The notes under the pieces are model-generated. The model made no database searches. It was not told the origin of the DNA and was given only the letters and a program-made list of their open reading frames with translations. DNA of 59,573 bases, taken from positions 1 to 59,573 of the forward strand of contig BLLV01000229.1 of the NCBI GenBank assembly GCA_011959205.1. The letters are read 5' to 3'. Numbering within the stretch: the stretch's first letter is position 1; each line of letters begins with the position of its first letter. Both the position numbers and the translations under genes were made by a program. Source of the DNA: Bacteroidaceae bacterium. GTDB taxonomy: Bacteria; Bacteroidota; Bacteroidia; Bacteroidales; Bacteroidaceae. Shown here piece by piece: positions 34,416 to 42,434 of the stretch.

Positions 34416-34458
34416 ACAAGTTACTTAACTTACTTGGGCAAGTTACTTAACTTACTTG
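34396..34458. repeat. 22-bp tandem repeat, 2.9 copies
   Basis: Units start at 34396, 34418 and 34440. The shared core is ACTTAACTTACTTG; the last unit is cut to 19 bp. Units differ at one base in the AAGTAA/AAGTTA part and at GAC/GGC. Confidence 0.85.
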
Positions 34459-34582
34459 AAAACGGGATTTCCCGCCTCATTTCCTAAAATCCGGAAGAGA
34501 ATATATAAGGCCTCCCCATACAGAAGAAACTATGATGACTGAAAGCATTCGTCTATCAGGTTCCGGTTCAACAGTTCCCTAT

Positions 34583-34620
34583 AAAAAAACCGCTTCCTCC
34601 TTTTACAGGAGAAAACGGCT
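34583..34620 (-). terminator. Intrinsic terminator of mdh
   Basis: On the minus strand CCGTTTTCTCC (34608-34618) pairs with GGAGGAAGCGG (34590-34600) with two G-U pairs, followed by seven T residues. Confidence 0.85.
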
Positions 34621-34648
34621 TTTATATCCAATTGATAGCTTGTTCTTA

Positions 34649-35590
34649 TTAAAGAGCACCTACTTCGTGCAAAGCAGCATTAGTCTTACGAACAGCAGCA
34701 GCACTTGCAGCAAATTTAGCTTTTTCGTCTTCGTTCAAAGGCAGTTCAACGATCTTTTCAATACCATTCTTACCCAAAATTACAGGAACACCACAGCAAA
34801 TGTCTGATTCCCCGTATTCACCCTCCAAATAAACCGAGCAAGGAATCATTTTACCCTGATTGTGCAGAATGGACTCTACCACGAATGCGCCAGCCGCACC
34901 CGGTGCATACCATGCAGAAGTACCCAGCAATTTAGTCAGCGTAGCACCACCTACCATAGTAGCAGCAGCTACTTCCTGCAATTTTTCTTCAGACAAGAAA
35001 TTAGAAACAGGCACACCTTTGTAAGTAGCCAGACGAGTCAAAGGAATCATCGTAGTATCACCGTGACCACCGATAACCATACCTTCCACTTCATTAGCGT
35101 TGCAACCCAAAGCCTGAGACAAGAAATATTTGAAACGTGAGCTATCCAAAGCACCACCCATACCAATGATTCTGTTCTTCGGTAACCCCAAAGCTTTCAA
35201 TGACAAATAAGTCATGGTATCCATCGGGTTAGAGATAACTACGATGATAGCATTGGGAGAATATTTTAAGATATTCTGAGCAACAGACTTAACGATACCT
35301 GCATTCACGCCAATCAGTTCTTCACGAGTCATACCGGGTTTACGGGGAATACCTGAAGTGATAACCACAACGTCAGAGTTAGCTGTTTTTTCATAATCGT
35401 TCGTGCAACCTACAATGTTTGTGTCGAAGCCCAACAGCTGAGCTGTCTGCATCATATCCATTGCCTTACCTTCTGATACGCCTTCTTTAACATCCAGCAT
35501 TACCACTTCGTCTGCTACTTCGTTAAAAGCAAGAACATTTGCACATGTAGCACCTACGTTACCTGCGCCTACTACGGTTACTTTTGACAT
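34649..35590 (-). CDS. mdh: Malate dehydrogenase (LDH-like type)
   Basis: NAD-dependent interconversion of malate and oxaloacetate, 313 residues, usual length for the LDH-like MDH group. The Rossmann motif GAGNVGATCA is followed by the NAD-selecting Asp in VVMLDV. Substrate-binding and catalytic residues are in the expected places: Arg in GIPRKPGM, the DSSRFKYFL segment, and catalytic His in IGGHGDTTMIPL. It is monocistronic between its own promoter (35645-35652) and terminator. In Bacteroides it belongs to the reductive branch from oxaloacetate to succinate; this is family knowledge. Confidence 0.96.
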   Translation of the reverse strand: MSKVTVVGAGNVGATCANVLAFNEVADEVVMLDVKEGVSEGKAMDMMQTAQLLGFDTNIVGCTNDYEKTANSDVVVITSGIPRKPGMTREELIGVNAGIVKSVAQNILKYSPNAIIVVISNPMDTMTYLSLKALGLPKNRIIGMGGALDSSRFKYFLSQALGCNANEVEGMVIGGHGDTTMIPLTRLATYKGVPVSNFLSEEKLQEVAAATMVGGATLTKLLGTSAWYAPGAAGAFVVESILHNQGKMIPCSVYLEGEYGESDICCGVPVILGKNGIEKIVELPLNEDEKAKFAASAAAVRKTNAALHEVGAL

Positions 35591-35644
35591 AATCTCTATA
35601 TTTTGTTTAAAGTTGATAATAAAATCGTCTTCTTAAAATTACTG

Positions 35645-35652
35645 CAAAGTTA
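35645..35652 (-). promoter_or_regulatory. -7 box of mdh
   Basis: Minus-strand TAACTTTG fits TAnnTTTG, 55 bp before the start. The opposite-facing coiled-coil gene has its own box 66 bp away. Confidence 0.6.
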
Positions 35653-35717
35653 CAATGATATTCCGATTTAAAGAAAAATTTCCATAATATTTTTCGAGCA
35701 GTCTTCACAAATTATTG

Positions 35718-35725
35718 TACTTTTG
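35718..35725 (+). promoter_or_regulatory. -7 box of the coiled-coil protein gene
   Basis: TACTTTTG fits TAnnTTTG. It overlaps an in-frame TTG at 35723, so translation must begin at ATG 35747. Confidence 0.6.
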
Positions 35726-35746
35726 CCTAAAATTCAATATAACACT

Positions 35747-36619
35747 ATGGATAAAAGCAAAAAACTGATTATTGTCATTATTCTGCTGATTATAATTACC
35801 GGCGGAGTTTCTTTCTATGCTTTCCGTCAGGCAAAAGAGAATAAAGAAATGAGCGAACTCTTTGCCGTGGAAAAACTGGAGATGGAAAACGAATATACTA
35901 CGTTTGCCACCCAATATGATGAACTTCAAATACAGATAAACAACGACTCCCTGCGTGAGAAACTAGAGAGCGAAAAGCTCAAAACACAACGGTTGCTGGA
36001 AGAATTGCGACAGGTAAAGACCAGTAACACCGCTGAGATCATGCGCCTGAAAAAAGAACTGAAAACCGTCCGTGCCGTACTACGCACCTACGTTATCCAA
36101 ATAGACTCACTGAACAAACTTAACCAGGCGTTAGCTGAAGAAAATCAAGAAGTAAAACAAAAATACACACAGGCAACCCGTCAAATCAACAGTTTATCTC
36201 AGGAGAAAAAAAATCTGAACGAAAAGGTCACTTTAGCGGCACAATTGGATGCTACAGGGATCAACGTAGACCCTAGAAACAAACGAGGTAAAACGGCCAA
36301 GAAGGTGAAAGATGTGAAGAAGATCGCCATCTCGTTCACCGTTGTCAAAAACATCACCGCCAAAACAGGTGAACGTACTTTATATATACGCATTGCAAAA
36401 CCGGACAATGACATACTGACCAAAAGCGCCTCGAACACGTTTCCATACGAAAACCGCAACTTGGCCTATTCTATTAAAAAATACATAGAATACACCGGAG
36501 AAGAACAAAATGTAACCGTATATTGGGATGTAGAGGAATATCTGCCTGCCGGAACTTACCATGTTTACATTTTTGCCGATGGAACCATGATAGGACAACA
36601 GGCTTTCAACATGAAATAG
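35747..36619 (+). CDS. Membrane-anchored coiled-coil protein, unknown function
   Basis: A 290-residue protein. One membrane helix (LIIVIILLIIITGGVSFYAF, residues 6-25) is followed by a coiled coil from about residue 28 to 155 with heptads rich in Glu, Lys and Leu (SEKLKTQRLLEELRQVKTSN, LNQALAEENQEVKQKYTQAT). A basic linker RNKRGKTAKKVKDVKK leads to a C-terminal beta domain (SFTVVKNITAKTGERTLYIR, YLPAGTYHVYIFADGTMIGQ). The topology suggests a periplasmic coiled coil anchored in the inner membrane. I do not recognise the family. It is monocistronic, divergent from mdh, and closed by a strong terminator. Confidence 0.8.
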   Translation: MDKSKKLIIVIILLIIITGGVSFYAFRQAKENKEMSELFAVEKLEMENEYTTFATQYDELQIQINNDSLREKLESEKLKTQRLLEELRQVKTSNTAEIMRLKKELKTVRAVLRTYVIQIDSLNKLNQALAEENQEVKQKYTQATRQINSLSQEKKNLNEKVTLAAQLDATGINVDPRNKRGKTAKKVKDVKKIAISFTVVKNITAKTGERTLYIRIAKPDNDILTKSASNTFPYENRNLAYSIKKYIEYTGEEQNVTVYWDVEEYLPAGTYHVYIFADGTMIGQQAFNMK

Positions 36620-36642
36620 CATGGAACCCATTTATATCAGCT

Positions 36643-36688
36643 AAAAAATATCAGCCGGTTGAAAATCAACCGGCTGATATTTTTTTTA
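36643..36688 (+). terminator. Strong bidirectional-type terminator
   Basis: Perfect 16-bp stem AATATCAGCCGGTTGA (36647-36662) with 36666-36681, 3-nt loop AAA, flanked by A and T runs that extend the stem. Confidence 0.92.
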
Positions 36689-36784
36689 ATACAAACAGTT
36701 TAAAAAAACAAAGAACACCTGAGCTGAAATCATAAAAATATTTTAAAATAGTGCCTATAATATGGATTTCTTGAAGATTTGTCT

Positions 36785-36792
36785 TATTTTTG
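36785..36792 (+). promoter_or_regulatory. -7 box of the ABC-2 exporter operon
   Basis: TATTTTTG fits TAnnTTTG, 42 bp upstream of the tolC-like start. Confidence 0.55.
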
Positions 36793-36834
36793 TTGCATAA
36801 ACAACTTAAAAAATAACTAAACAAGAACACTATA

Positions 36835-38298
36835 ATGAAAAAGATAGTAGCTTTTATCCTATTTATCGGTGTTTTACATAGTATTTCAGCTCAAAATACA
36901 CTCACCCTAGATAGTTGTCGTGCTTTAGCACTATCCAACAACAAAGAGTTGCGCATTTCAGCTGAAAAGATAACCGCGGCACATTATGAAAAGAAAGCGG
37001 CTTTCACCAATTATCTTCCAAAGATTGCCGCTGTAGGAACATACATGCGTACCCAGAAAGAAATCTCATTATTAAGTGATGAGCAAAAGGGAGCTATCAG
37101 TCAGATAGGGACTACCGCCCAAGGTTCTATACAAGAAACATTCCAACAACTGGCAGCTTCCAGTCCCGAACTGGCACAGATACTGCAACCACTTGCTCCC
37201 CTCATTCCAGGTATTGGGAATGCACTGAACAAGGTAGGACAAGGTTTGGTAGATGCGCTACGCACCGACACACGCAATATGTATGCAGGAGCCGTGACCC
37301 TTACCCAACCCATCTTCATGGGAGGAAAAATCGTTGCCTACAATAAAATCACCCAATATGCCGAACAACTGGCCGAATCACAACATGCCGCTGGTATGCA
37401 GGATATCATTTTGAGCACAGACCAGGCCTACTGGCAAGTCATCTCACTGACAAACAAGAAGAAACTGGCACAAAGCTACCTGCAACTAGTCAGCCAGCTG
37501 GACAGTGATGTCGATAAAATGATAGCCGAAGGCGTCGCCACCAAAGCCGATGGACTGAGCGTAAAAGTGAAAGTGAATGAAGCCGAAATGAAACTCACGC
37601 AAGTGGATAACGGATTAAGCCTGTCCAAAATGGTATTATGCCAATTATGCGGCCTACCCTTACAGGATGAAATACGCTTGGCAGATGAAGATGTGGAAAG
37701 CCTATCCCTTCCCGAATACCATGCGGATGACAATGTAGCCACCGCTCTGGCAAACCGCGAAGAATTGCGAAGTCTGGATCTGGCCAGCAAAATTTACGAC
37801 CAGAAAATCAACATTACCCGTGCAGGATTCCTTCCTACGGTAGCTCTGACGGCCAACTATATGGTAACCAATCCCTCACTGGTAAACGGCTTTGAACGCA
37901 AATTCCGTGGCATGTGGGCCGTAGGCGCTATGGTAAAAATCCCTATCTGGAACTGGGGCGAAGGAATGTATAAGGTAAAAGCCGCCAAGGCAGAAGCAAA
38001 CATAGCCCGCTACCAACTGGCAGACGTGAAAGAAAAGGTAGAGTTGCAGGTAAGTCAAGCCAGCTACAAAGTAAACGAAGCCGCCAAACGGCTGGAAATG
38101 GCCGAAAAGAACAGGGAGAGAGCAGACGAGAACCTGCGCTACGCCAAGCTGGGATTCATGGAAGGAGTGATTCCCACCAGCAATGTGCTGGAAGCGCAAA
38201 CCGCCTGGCTGTCCGCCCAGTCGGACAAAATAGACGCTCAGATTGATGTCAAACTGACCGAAGTCTATTTGCGCAAGGCAATGGGAGTACTAAAGTAA
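36835..38298 (+). CDS. TolC-family outer membrane channel (ABC-2 exporter operon)
   Basis: Outer-membrane factor of 487 residues with signal peptide MKKIVAFILFIGVLHSISAQ. Two OEP repeats are present, with an insert of about 50 residues rich in Pro/Ala/Leu (SPELAQILQPLAPLIPGIGN, residues about 108-145) before the first strand. The second repeat begins NREELRSLDLASKIYDQK. It leads a four- or five-gene operon: HlyD-like adaptor 26 bp on, then two ABC-2 permeases and a lipoprotein. Confidence 0.92.
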   Translation: MKKIVAFILFIGVLHSISAQNTLTLDSCRALALSNNKELRISAEKITAAHYEKKAAFTNYLPKIAAVGTYMRTQKEISLLSDEQKGAISQIGTTAQGSIQETFQQLAASSPELAQILQPLAPLIPGIGNALNKVGQGLVDALRTDTRNMYAGAVTLTQPIFMGGKIVAYNKITQYAEQLAESQHAAGMQDIILSTDQAYWQVISLTNKKKLAQSYLQLVSQLDSDVDKMIAEGVATKADGLSVKVKVNEAEMKLTQVDNGLSLSKMVLCQLCGLPLQDEIRLADEDVESLSLPEYHADDNVATALANREELRSLDLASKIYDQKINITRAGFLPTVALTANYMVTNPSLVNGFERKFRGMWAVGAMVKIPIWNWGEGMYKVKAAKAEANIARYQLADVKEKVELQVSQASYKVNEAAKRLEMAEKNRERADENLRYAKLGFMEGVIPTSNVLEAQTAWLSAQSDKIDAQIDVKLTEVYLRKAMGVLK

Positions 38299-38324
38299 AA
38301 TTTAAAGATTAAAAACGAATAGAT

Positions 38325-39311
38325 ATGGCAGAAAGATCACAACACAGCAATATTTTGCTGGCATTCATTTCACTGACAGCAGTCATTGTCATCGTGTCAC
38401 TGATAGGTTTCTTTACACTGGACAAAGGCCCGGAAATCATTCAGGGACAGGCAGAAGCCGACGAATACCGTGTTTCCAGCAAAGTGCCGGGACGCATTCT
38501 GGAATTTCGTGTGAAAGAAGGAGATAAGGTAAAAGCAGGCGACACACTGGCTATCCTGGAAGCTCCCGATGTGAAAGCCAAACTTTCCCAAGCGCAGGCA
38601 GCCGAACAAGCGGCTCAAGCCTTGAGTGAAAAGGCGCAACGGGGCACCCGCCGGGAACAACTGCAAGCCGCCTACGAAATGTGGCAGAAAGCCAAGGCCG
38701 GTGTGGAAATAGCCGAAAAGTCATACAACCGCGTGAACCGGCTCTTTGAGCAAGGAGTGATGTCCGCACAAAAGCGTGACGAAGCCAAAGCGCAGTTTGA
38801 CGCCATGACCGCCACCGAAAAAGCCGCCCGTTCCCAATACGAGATGGCGAAAAACGGCGCGCAACGTGAAGACAAAGCCGCAGCCGCAGCCCAAGTGGAA
38901 CGTGCCAAAGGCGCTGTAGCCGAAGTTTCCTCCTACATAGACGAAACCATACTGACCGCATCGGCCGATGGAGAAGTGACAGAAATCTTCCCCAAAGCAG
39001 GTGAACTGGTAGGTACCGGCGCCCCCATCATGAATGTGGCCCGCCTGAATGACATGTGGGTGACATTCAATGTACGCGAAGATTTCCTGAAAGACTTTAC
39101 CGTAGGAAATGAGATCAGCGCATTTATCCCTGCCTTTGACCGGAAAGTGAAACTTAAAGTCACCTATATGAAAGATCTGGGTACATACGCCGCTTGGAAA
39201 GCAACCAAGACCACGGGGCAATTCGACTTGAAAACCTTCGAGGTGAAAGCTGTTCCCGTAGAAAAGACAGACGGGTTACGTCCCGGAATGAGTGCCATCA
39301 TTGAGAAATAA
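38325..39311 (+). CDS. HlyD-family periplasmic adaptor
   Basis: Adaptor of 328 residues anchored by one N-terminal membrane helix (ILLAFISLTAVIVIVSLIGF). The lipoyl half VSSKVPGRILEFRVKEGDKV is followed by a long Ala/Glu/Lys coiled-coil hairpin (residues about 85-205) and the second lipoyl half TILTASADGEVTEIFPKAG. It resembles YhiI/EmrA-type adaptors that join ABC-2 permeases to TolC. Six bp separate it from the first permease gene. Confidence 0.92.
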   Translation: MAERSQHSNILLAFISLTAVIVIVSLIGFFTLDKGPEIIQGQAEADEYRVSSKVPGRILEFRVKEGDKVKAGDTLAILEAPDVKAKLSQAQAAEQAAQALSEKAQRGTRREQLQAAYEMWQKAKAGVEIAEKSYNRVNRLFEQGVMSAQKRDEAKAQFDAMTATEKAARSQYEMAKNGAQREDKAAAAAQVERAKGAVAEVSSYIDETILTASADGEVTEIFPKAGELVGTGAPIMNVARLNDMWVTFNVREDFLKDFTVGNEISAFIPAFDRKVKLKVTYMKDLGTYAAWKATKTTGQFDLKTFEVKAVPVEKTDGLRPGMSAIIEK

Positions 39312-39317
39312 CAGACA

Positions 39318-40493
39318 ATGAACAGTACAGTCCATAACCGTATCCTCCGCATAGCCCGACGCGAAGTGTTCCGCATCGCCACAAGACCGCTATATCTGTT
39401 CTGCATGATTATAGCGCCCTTGTTCTGCTACCTCTTTTTCACCACGCTGATGTGGAACGGACTCCCTACGGACATGCCGGCAGGTGTGGTCGATTTGGAC
39501 AACACAGCTACCACACGCAGCATCATCCGTAATCTGGACGCTTTTCAGCAAACGAAAATTGTAGCCCATTATCCCAGTTTCGCCGATGCCCGCAAAGCCA
39601 TGCAGCAAGGGAAGATCTACGCTTTCTACCATATTCCCGAAGGAACCACGGACAAGGCATTGGCAAGCCGCCAGCCCAAAGTGTCTTTCTATACCAACTA
39701 TTCCTATCTGGTAGCCGGCTCACTGCTCTACAAAGACCAGCGCACCATGTCCGAACTGGCAGGCGGAGCCATCGGCCGCGCCACCTTATATGCCAAAGGA
39801 GCCACAGAAGACCAGGCCATGGCGTTCCTGCAACCCATCGTCATCGACTCCCATATACTGAACAATCCATGGCTCAACTACTCAGTATATCTGAGCAACA
39901 CCATCCTGCCGGGTATCCTGATGCTGCTCATCTTTATGACCACCGTCTATACCATCGGAAATGAAATGAAGACCAACACCCAGAAAGAATGGATGAGCAT
40001 GGCAGACAATTCCATCACCGTAGCCCTGACCGGCAAGCTGCTGCCCCAGACGTTGGTTTTCTTTGTCATGGCCACTTTCTATAATGCCTATCTGTACGGT
40101 TTCCTGCACTATCCCTGCAACAGCGGCATACTGCCCATGCTGTTTGCCGGCCTGTTACTGGTGCTGGCCTCGCAGGCATTCGGAGTCTTTCTGTTCGGGC
40201 TGTTCACCACCGTCCGTCTGGCACTGAGCACCGCCTCTTTATGGGGAATGATTTCCTTCTCCATCTCGGGCATGAGTTTTCCGGTAATGGCTATGAATCC
40301 CGCGTTACAGGCACTGGCCAATCTGTTCCCGCTACGACATTACTTTCTGATTTATGTAGATTTGGCGCTTAACGGATATCCGCTGATTTACGCATGGCAT
40401 TCAGTAGTCGCGTTGATGCTATTCATGCTGTTGCCTTTCCTCATCCTGAAAAGGCTGCGCACGGTACTATTGCACTATGTATATATCCCCTAA
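39318..40493 (+). CDS. ABC-2 type permease (YhhJ-like), first subunit
   Basis: Inner-membrane permease of 391 residues with the ABC-2 layout: a cytosolic N-terminus, membrane helix 1 (FCMIIAPLFCYLFFTTLMW), a periplasmic domain of about 150 residues (PTDMPAGVVDLDNTATTRSI onward), then five helices at the C-terminus, including the WGMISFSISGMSFPVMAM segment typical of the family. It carries no ATP-binding domain. The next permease starts 14 bp later. The two would form a heterodimer with the same fold. Confidence 0.92.
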   Translation: MNSTVHNRILRIARREVFRIATRPLYLFCMIIAPLFCYLFFTTLMWNGLPTDMPAGVVDLDNTATTRSIIRNLDAFQQTKIVAHYPSFADARKAMQQGKIYAFYHIPEGTTDKALASRQPKVSFYTNYSYLVAGSLLYKDQRTMSELAGGAIGRATLYAKGATEDQAMAFLQPIVIDSHILNNPWLNYSVYLSNTILPGILMLLIFMTTVYTIGNEMKTNTQKEWMSMADNSITVALTGKLLPQTLVFFVMATFYNAYLYGFLHYPCNSGILPMLFAGLLLVLASQAFGVFLFGLFTTVRLALSTASLWGMISFSISGMSFPVMAMNPALQALANLFPLRHYFLIYVDLALNGYPLIYAWHSVVALMLFMLLPFLILKRLRTVLLHYVYIP

Positions 40494-40507
40494 AACGGCA
40501 AGTAGTT

Positions 40508-41785
40508 ATGAAAGAATATAAATTCAAACATATCATCCCACAAGGTATCAAGGATCTTTTCTACATCTGGTGGCAAGAGCTGAAGGCAGTTGTCAAGGAC
40601 CAGGGTGTGCTCATCTTCTTCATTCTGGTACCGCTGGGATATCCGCTTCTCTATACCTTTATATATACCAATGAGACGGTGCGCGAAGTTCCCGCCGCCG
40701 TGGTGGACAACAACCGTTCCAGCCTCAGCCGTGAATACCTACGTCTGGTAGATGCAGGTGCCGACTTGGAAATAGTGTCCCATTGCAGTGATATGGAAGA
40801 AGCAAAAACGTTATTGAAGAACGGCAAGATATACGGCATCATCTATATTCCCGAAAGTTTCAGTCGTGACATTGCCAAAGGCATTCAAACCCATGTCACC
40901 ATCTACTGTGACATGAGCGGTATGCTATACTACAAAGCGATGCTGACGGCCAACACCAACGCCTCGCTGATGATGAACAAGCAGATAAAGATAGAACGCT
41001 CCGGCCATACCACCGACCGTCAGGATGAAGTGAGCACCGCTCCCATCGCATACGAGGACATCTCCATCTTCAACCCGCAGAACGGTTTTGCCAGCTTCCT
41101 GATCCCCGCCGTGCTGATACTGATTATCCAGCAAACTTTGCTGCTGGGGGTAGGTTTATCTGCCGGGACCGCCCGTGAGAACAACCGTTTCCGCGACCTT
41201 ATCCCCATGAGCCGCCACTACCATGGCACGTTGCGCATCGTTTTGGGGAAATCACTGACTTACCTGATGATATATGCTGTCATGGCTGCCTATATGCTCT
41301 GCCTTGTTCCCAAAATGTTCAGCCTGGTACAAATAGCGCAAGCCGGCACCCTGGCGGCATTTATGCTCCCTTATATACTGGCATGCATCTTCTTCGCAAT
41401 GACTTGTTCCATTTTTATCCACCACCGGGAAGCCTGCATGATGATTTATGTATTCACCTCCGTACCGCTGCTGTTTATCTCGGGCATCTCGTGGCCGGGT
41501 GCTGCCATCCCTCCATACTGGAAAGTGATTTCGTGGCTGTTTCCTTCCACTTTCGGCATCAACGGTTTTGTACGCATCAACACCATGGGCGCCACACTGG
41601 CCGATGTACTGACAGAGTACCGCGTATTGTGGATACAAGCAGGTGTTTATTTCCTGACCACCTGCATAGTCTATCGCCGTCAGATTACCCTGAGCCGCAA
41701 GCACGTATACGAGAGACTGAAAGAGATAAAAAAAGACGTAAACCAAATGCCGTCTAAAATTGTTTATAAATCAAAAACTAAATGA
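40508..41785 (+). CDS. ABC-2 type permease (YhhJ-like), second subunit
   Basis: A 425-residue paralogue of the preceding permease with the same topology: helix 1 (VLIFFILVPLGYPLLYTFIY), periplasmic domain (VPAAVVDNNRSSLSREYLRL), and five C-terminal helices ending with FLISGISWPGAAIPPYW-like text (seen as FISGISWPGAAIPPYWKVIS). The start at ATG 40508 is used; the open frame extends upstream to 40394 inside the first permease gene, but that part reads as out-of-frame sequence. A nucleotide-binding partner is not encoded in this operon. Confidence 0.92.
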   Translation: MKEYKFKHIIPQGIKDLFYIWWQELKAVVKDQGVLIFFILVPLGYPLLYTFIYTNETVREVPAAVVDNNRSSLSREYLRLVDAGADLEIVSHCSDMEEAKTLLKNGKIYGIIYIPESFSRDIAKGIQTHVTIYCDMSGMLYYKAMLTANTNASLMMNKQIKIERSGHTTDRQDEVSTAPIAYEDISIFNPQNGFASFLIPAVLILIIQQTLLLGVGLSAGTARENNRFRDLIPMSRHYHGTLRIVLGKSLTYLMIYAVMAAYMLCLVPKMFSLVQIAQAGTLAAFMLPYILACIFFAMTCSIFIHHREACMMIYVFTSVPLLFISGISWPGAAIPPYWKVISWLFPSTFGINGFVRINTMGATLADVLTEYRVLWIQAGVYFLTTCIVYRRQITLSRKHVYERLKEIKKDVNQMPSKIVYKSKTK

Positions 41786-41792
41786 CTTATTT

Positions 41793-42221
41793 ATGATGAA
41801 AAAACTTTTTATCTTCACATGCGCATGCCTGCTAATCACATCGTGCAACAGCAACAAGAAAAATGACAGCACCGCTGCAACTCCTATCGAAACAACTGAT
41901 ATGCACAATGCGGAAAATTCATTGGATTATGACGGTACTTATACCGGAACCTTCCCGGCTGCCGACTGTCCGGGCATCAATATGACCCTGACAATCAAAA
42001 AAGACAAGACTTTTGAACTGGTATCAGAATATATTGACCGTCAGGATGCTACTTTCAAAGAATACGGTACTTACTCCATTGAGGGCAATATCATAACCCT
42101 GATGAATGGAGAAGATAAACAATACTACAAAGTCGGTGAAAATATCCTGACTGCCCTCGACCAAGACAAACAGGCCATAACAGGAGAATTAGCAGACCAT
42201 TACATCCTGCACAAAAAATAA
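41793..42221 (+). CDS. NlpE-like lipoprotein
   Basis: Lipoprotein of 142 residues with signal MMKKLFIFTCACLLITSC. ATG 41793 or 41796 is the start; an upstream TTG in frame would spoil the signal. The mature part, LDYDGTYTGTFPAADCPGIN followed by LTIKKDKTFELVSEYIDRQD, matches the N-terminal beta-barrel domain of NlpE, the E. coli sensor that triggers the Cpx envelope stress response. It has one Cys where NlpE proteins often have CxxC. It begins 7 bp after the second permease stop, so it is the last gene of the exporter operon, followed by a terminator. Confidence 0.82.
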   Translation: MMKKLFIFTCACLLITSCNSNKKNDSTAATPIETTDMHNAENSLDYDGTYTGTFPAADCPGINMTLTIKKDKTFELVSEYIDRQDATFKEYGTYSIEGNIITLMNGEDKQYYKVGENILTALDQDKQAITGELADHYILHKK

Positions 42222-42244
42222 GAATCACAAAACGAAAAGAAATG

Positions 42245-42300
42245 ACGGCTCACAGGGCAAACGTATGAGAAGTACCTGATCCTGTGGAGCCGTTTCTCTG
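42245..42300 (+). terminator. Terminator of the ABC-2 exporter operon
   Basis: ACGGCTCACAGG (42245-42256) pairs with CCTGTGGAGCCGT (42281-42293) with one bulged base, then TTCTCTG. Confidence 0.6.
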
Positions 42301-42383
42301 TCTTGCAAACTAAAAAATAAATATCACTCAAACAGAAAAAACGATTTATCGCCTCACTTACGCCATATCTTACAGATTTTCTC

Positions 42384-42391
42384 TATATTTG
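42384..42391 (+). promoter_or_regulatory. -7 box of the Gate-domain transporter gene
   Basis: TATATTTG fits TAnnTTTG, 43 bp before the start at 42435. Confidence 0.55.
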
Positions 42392-42434
42392 CCGCAATTA
42401 TCAACCCATTTGAAAAACCTTTTTTCAAACAAAT

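Noticed and set aside
34396..34458. Tandem repeat as a CRISPR array
   Set aside because: Units are contiguous with no spacers and there are no cas genes.
40394..40507. Upstream extension of the second ABC-2 permease
   Set aside because: It overlaps the first permease coding sequence in another frame; MKEYKFKH at 40508 is the natural N-terminus.
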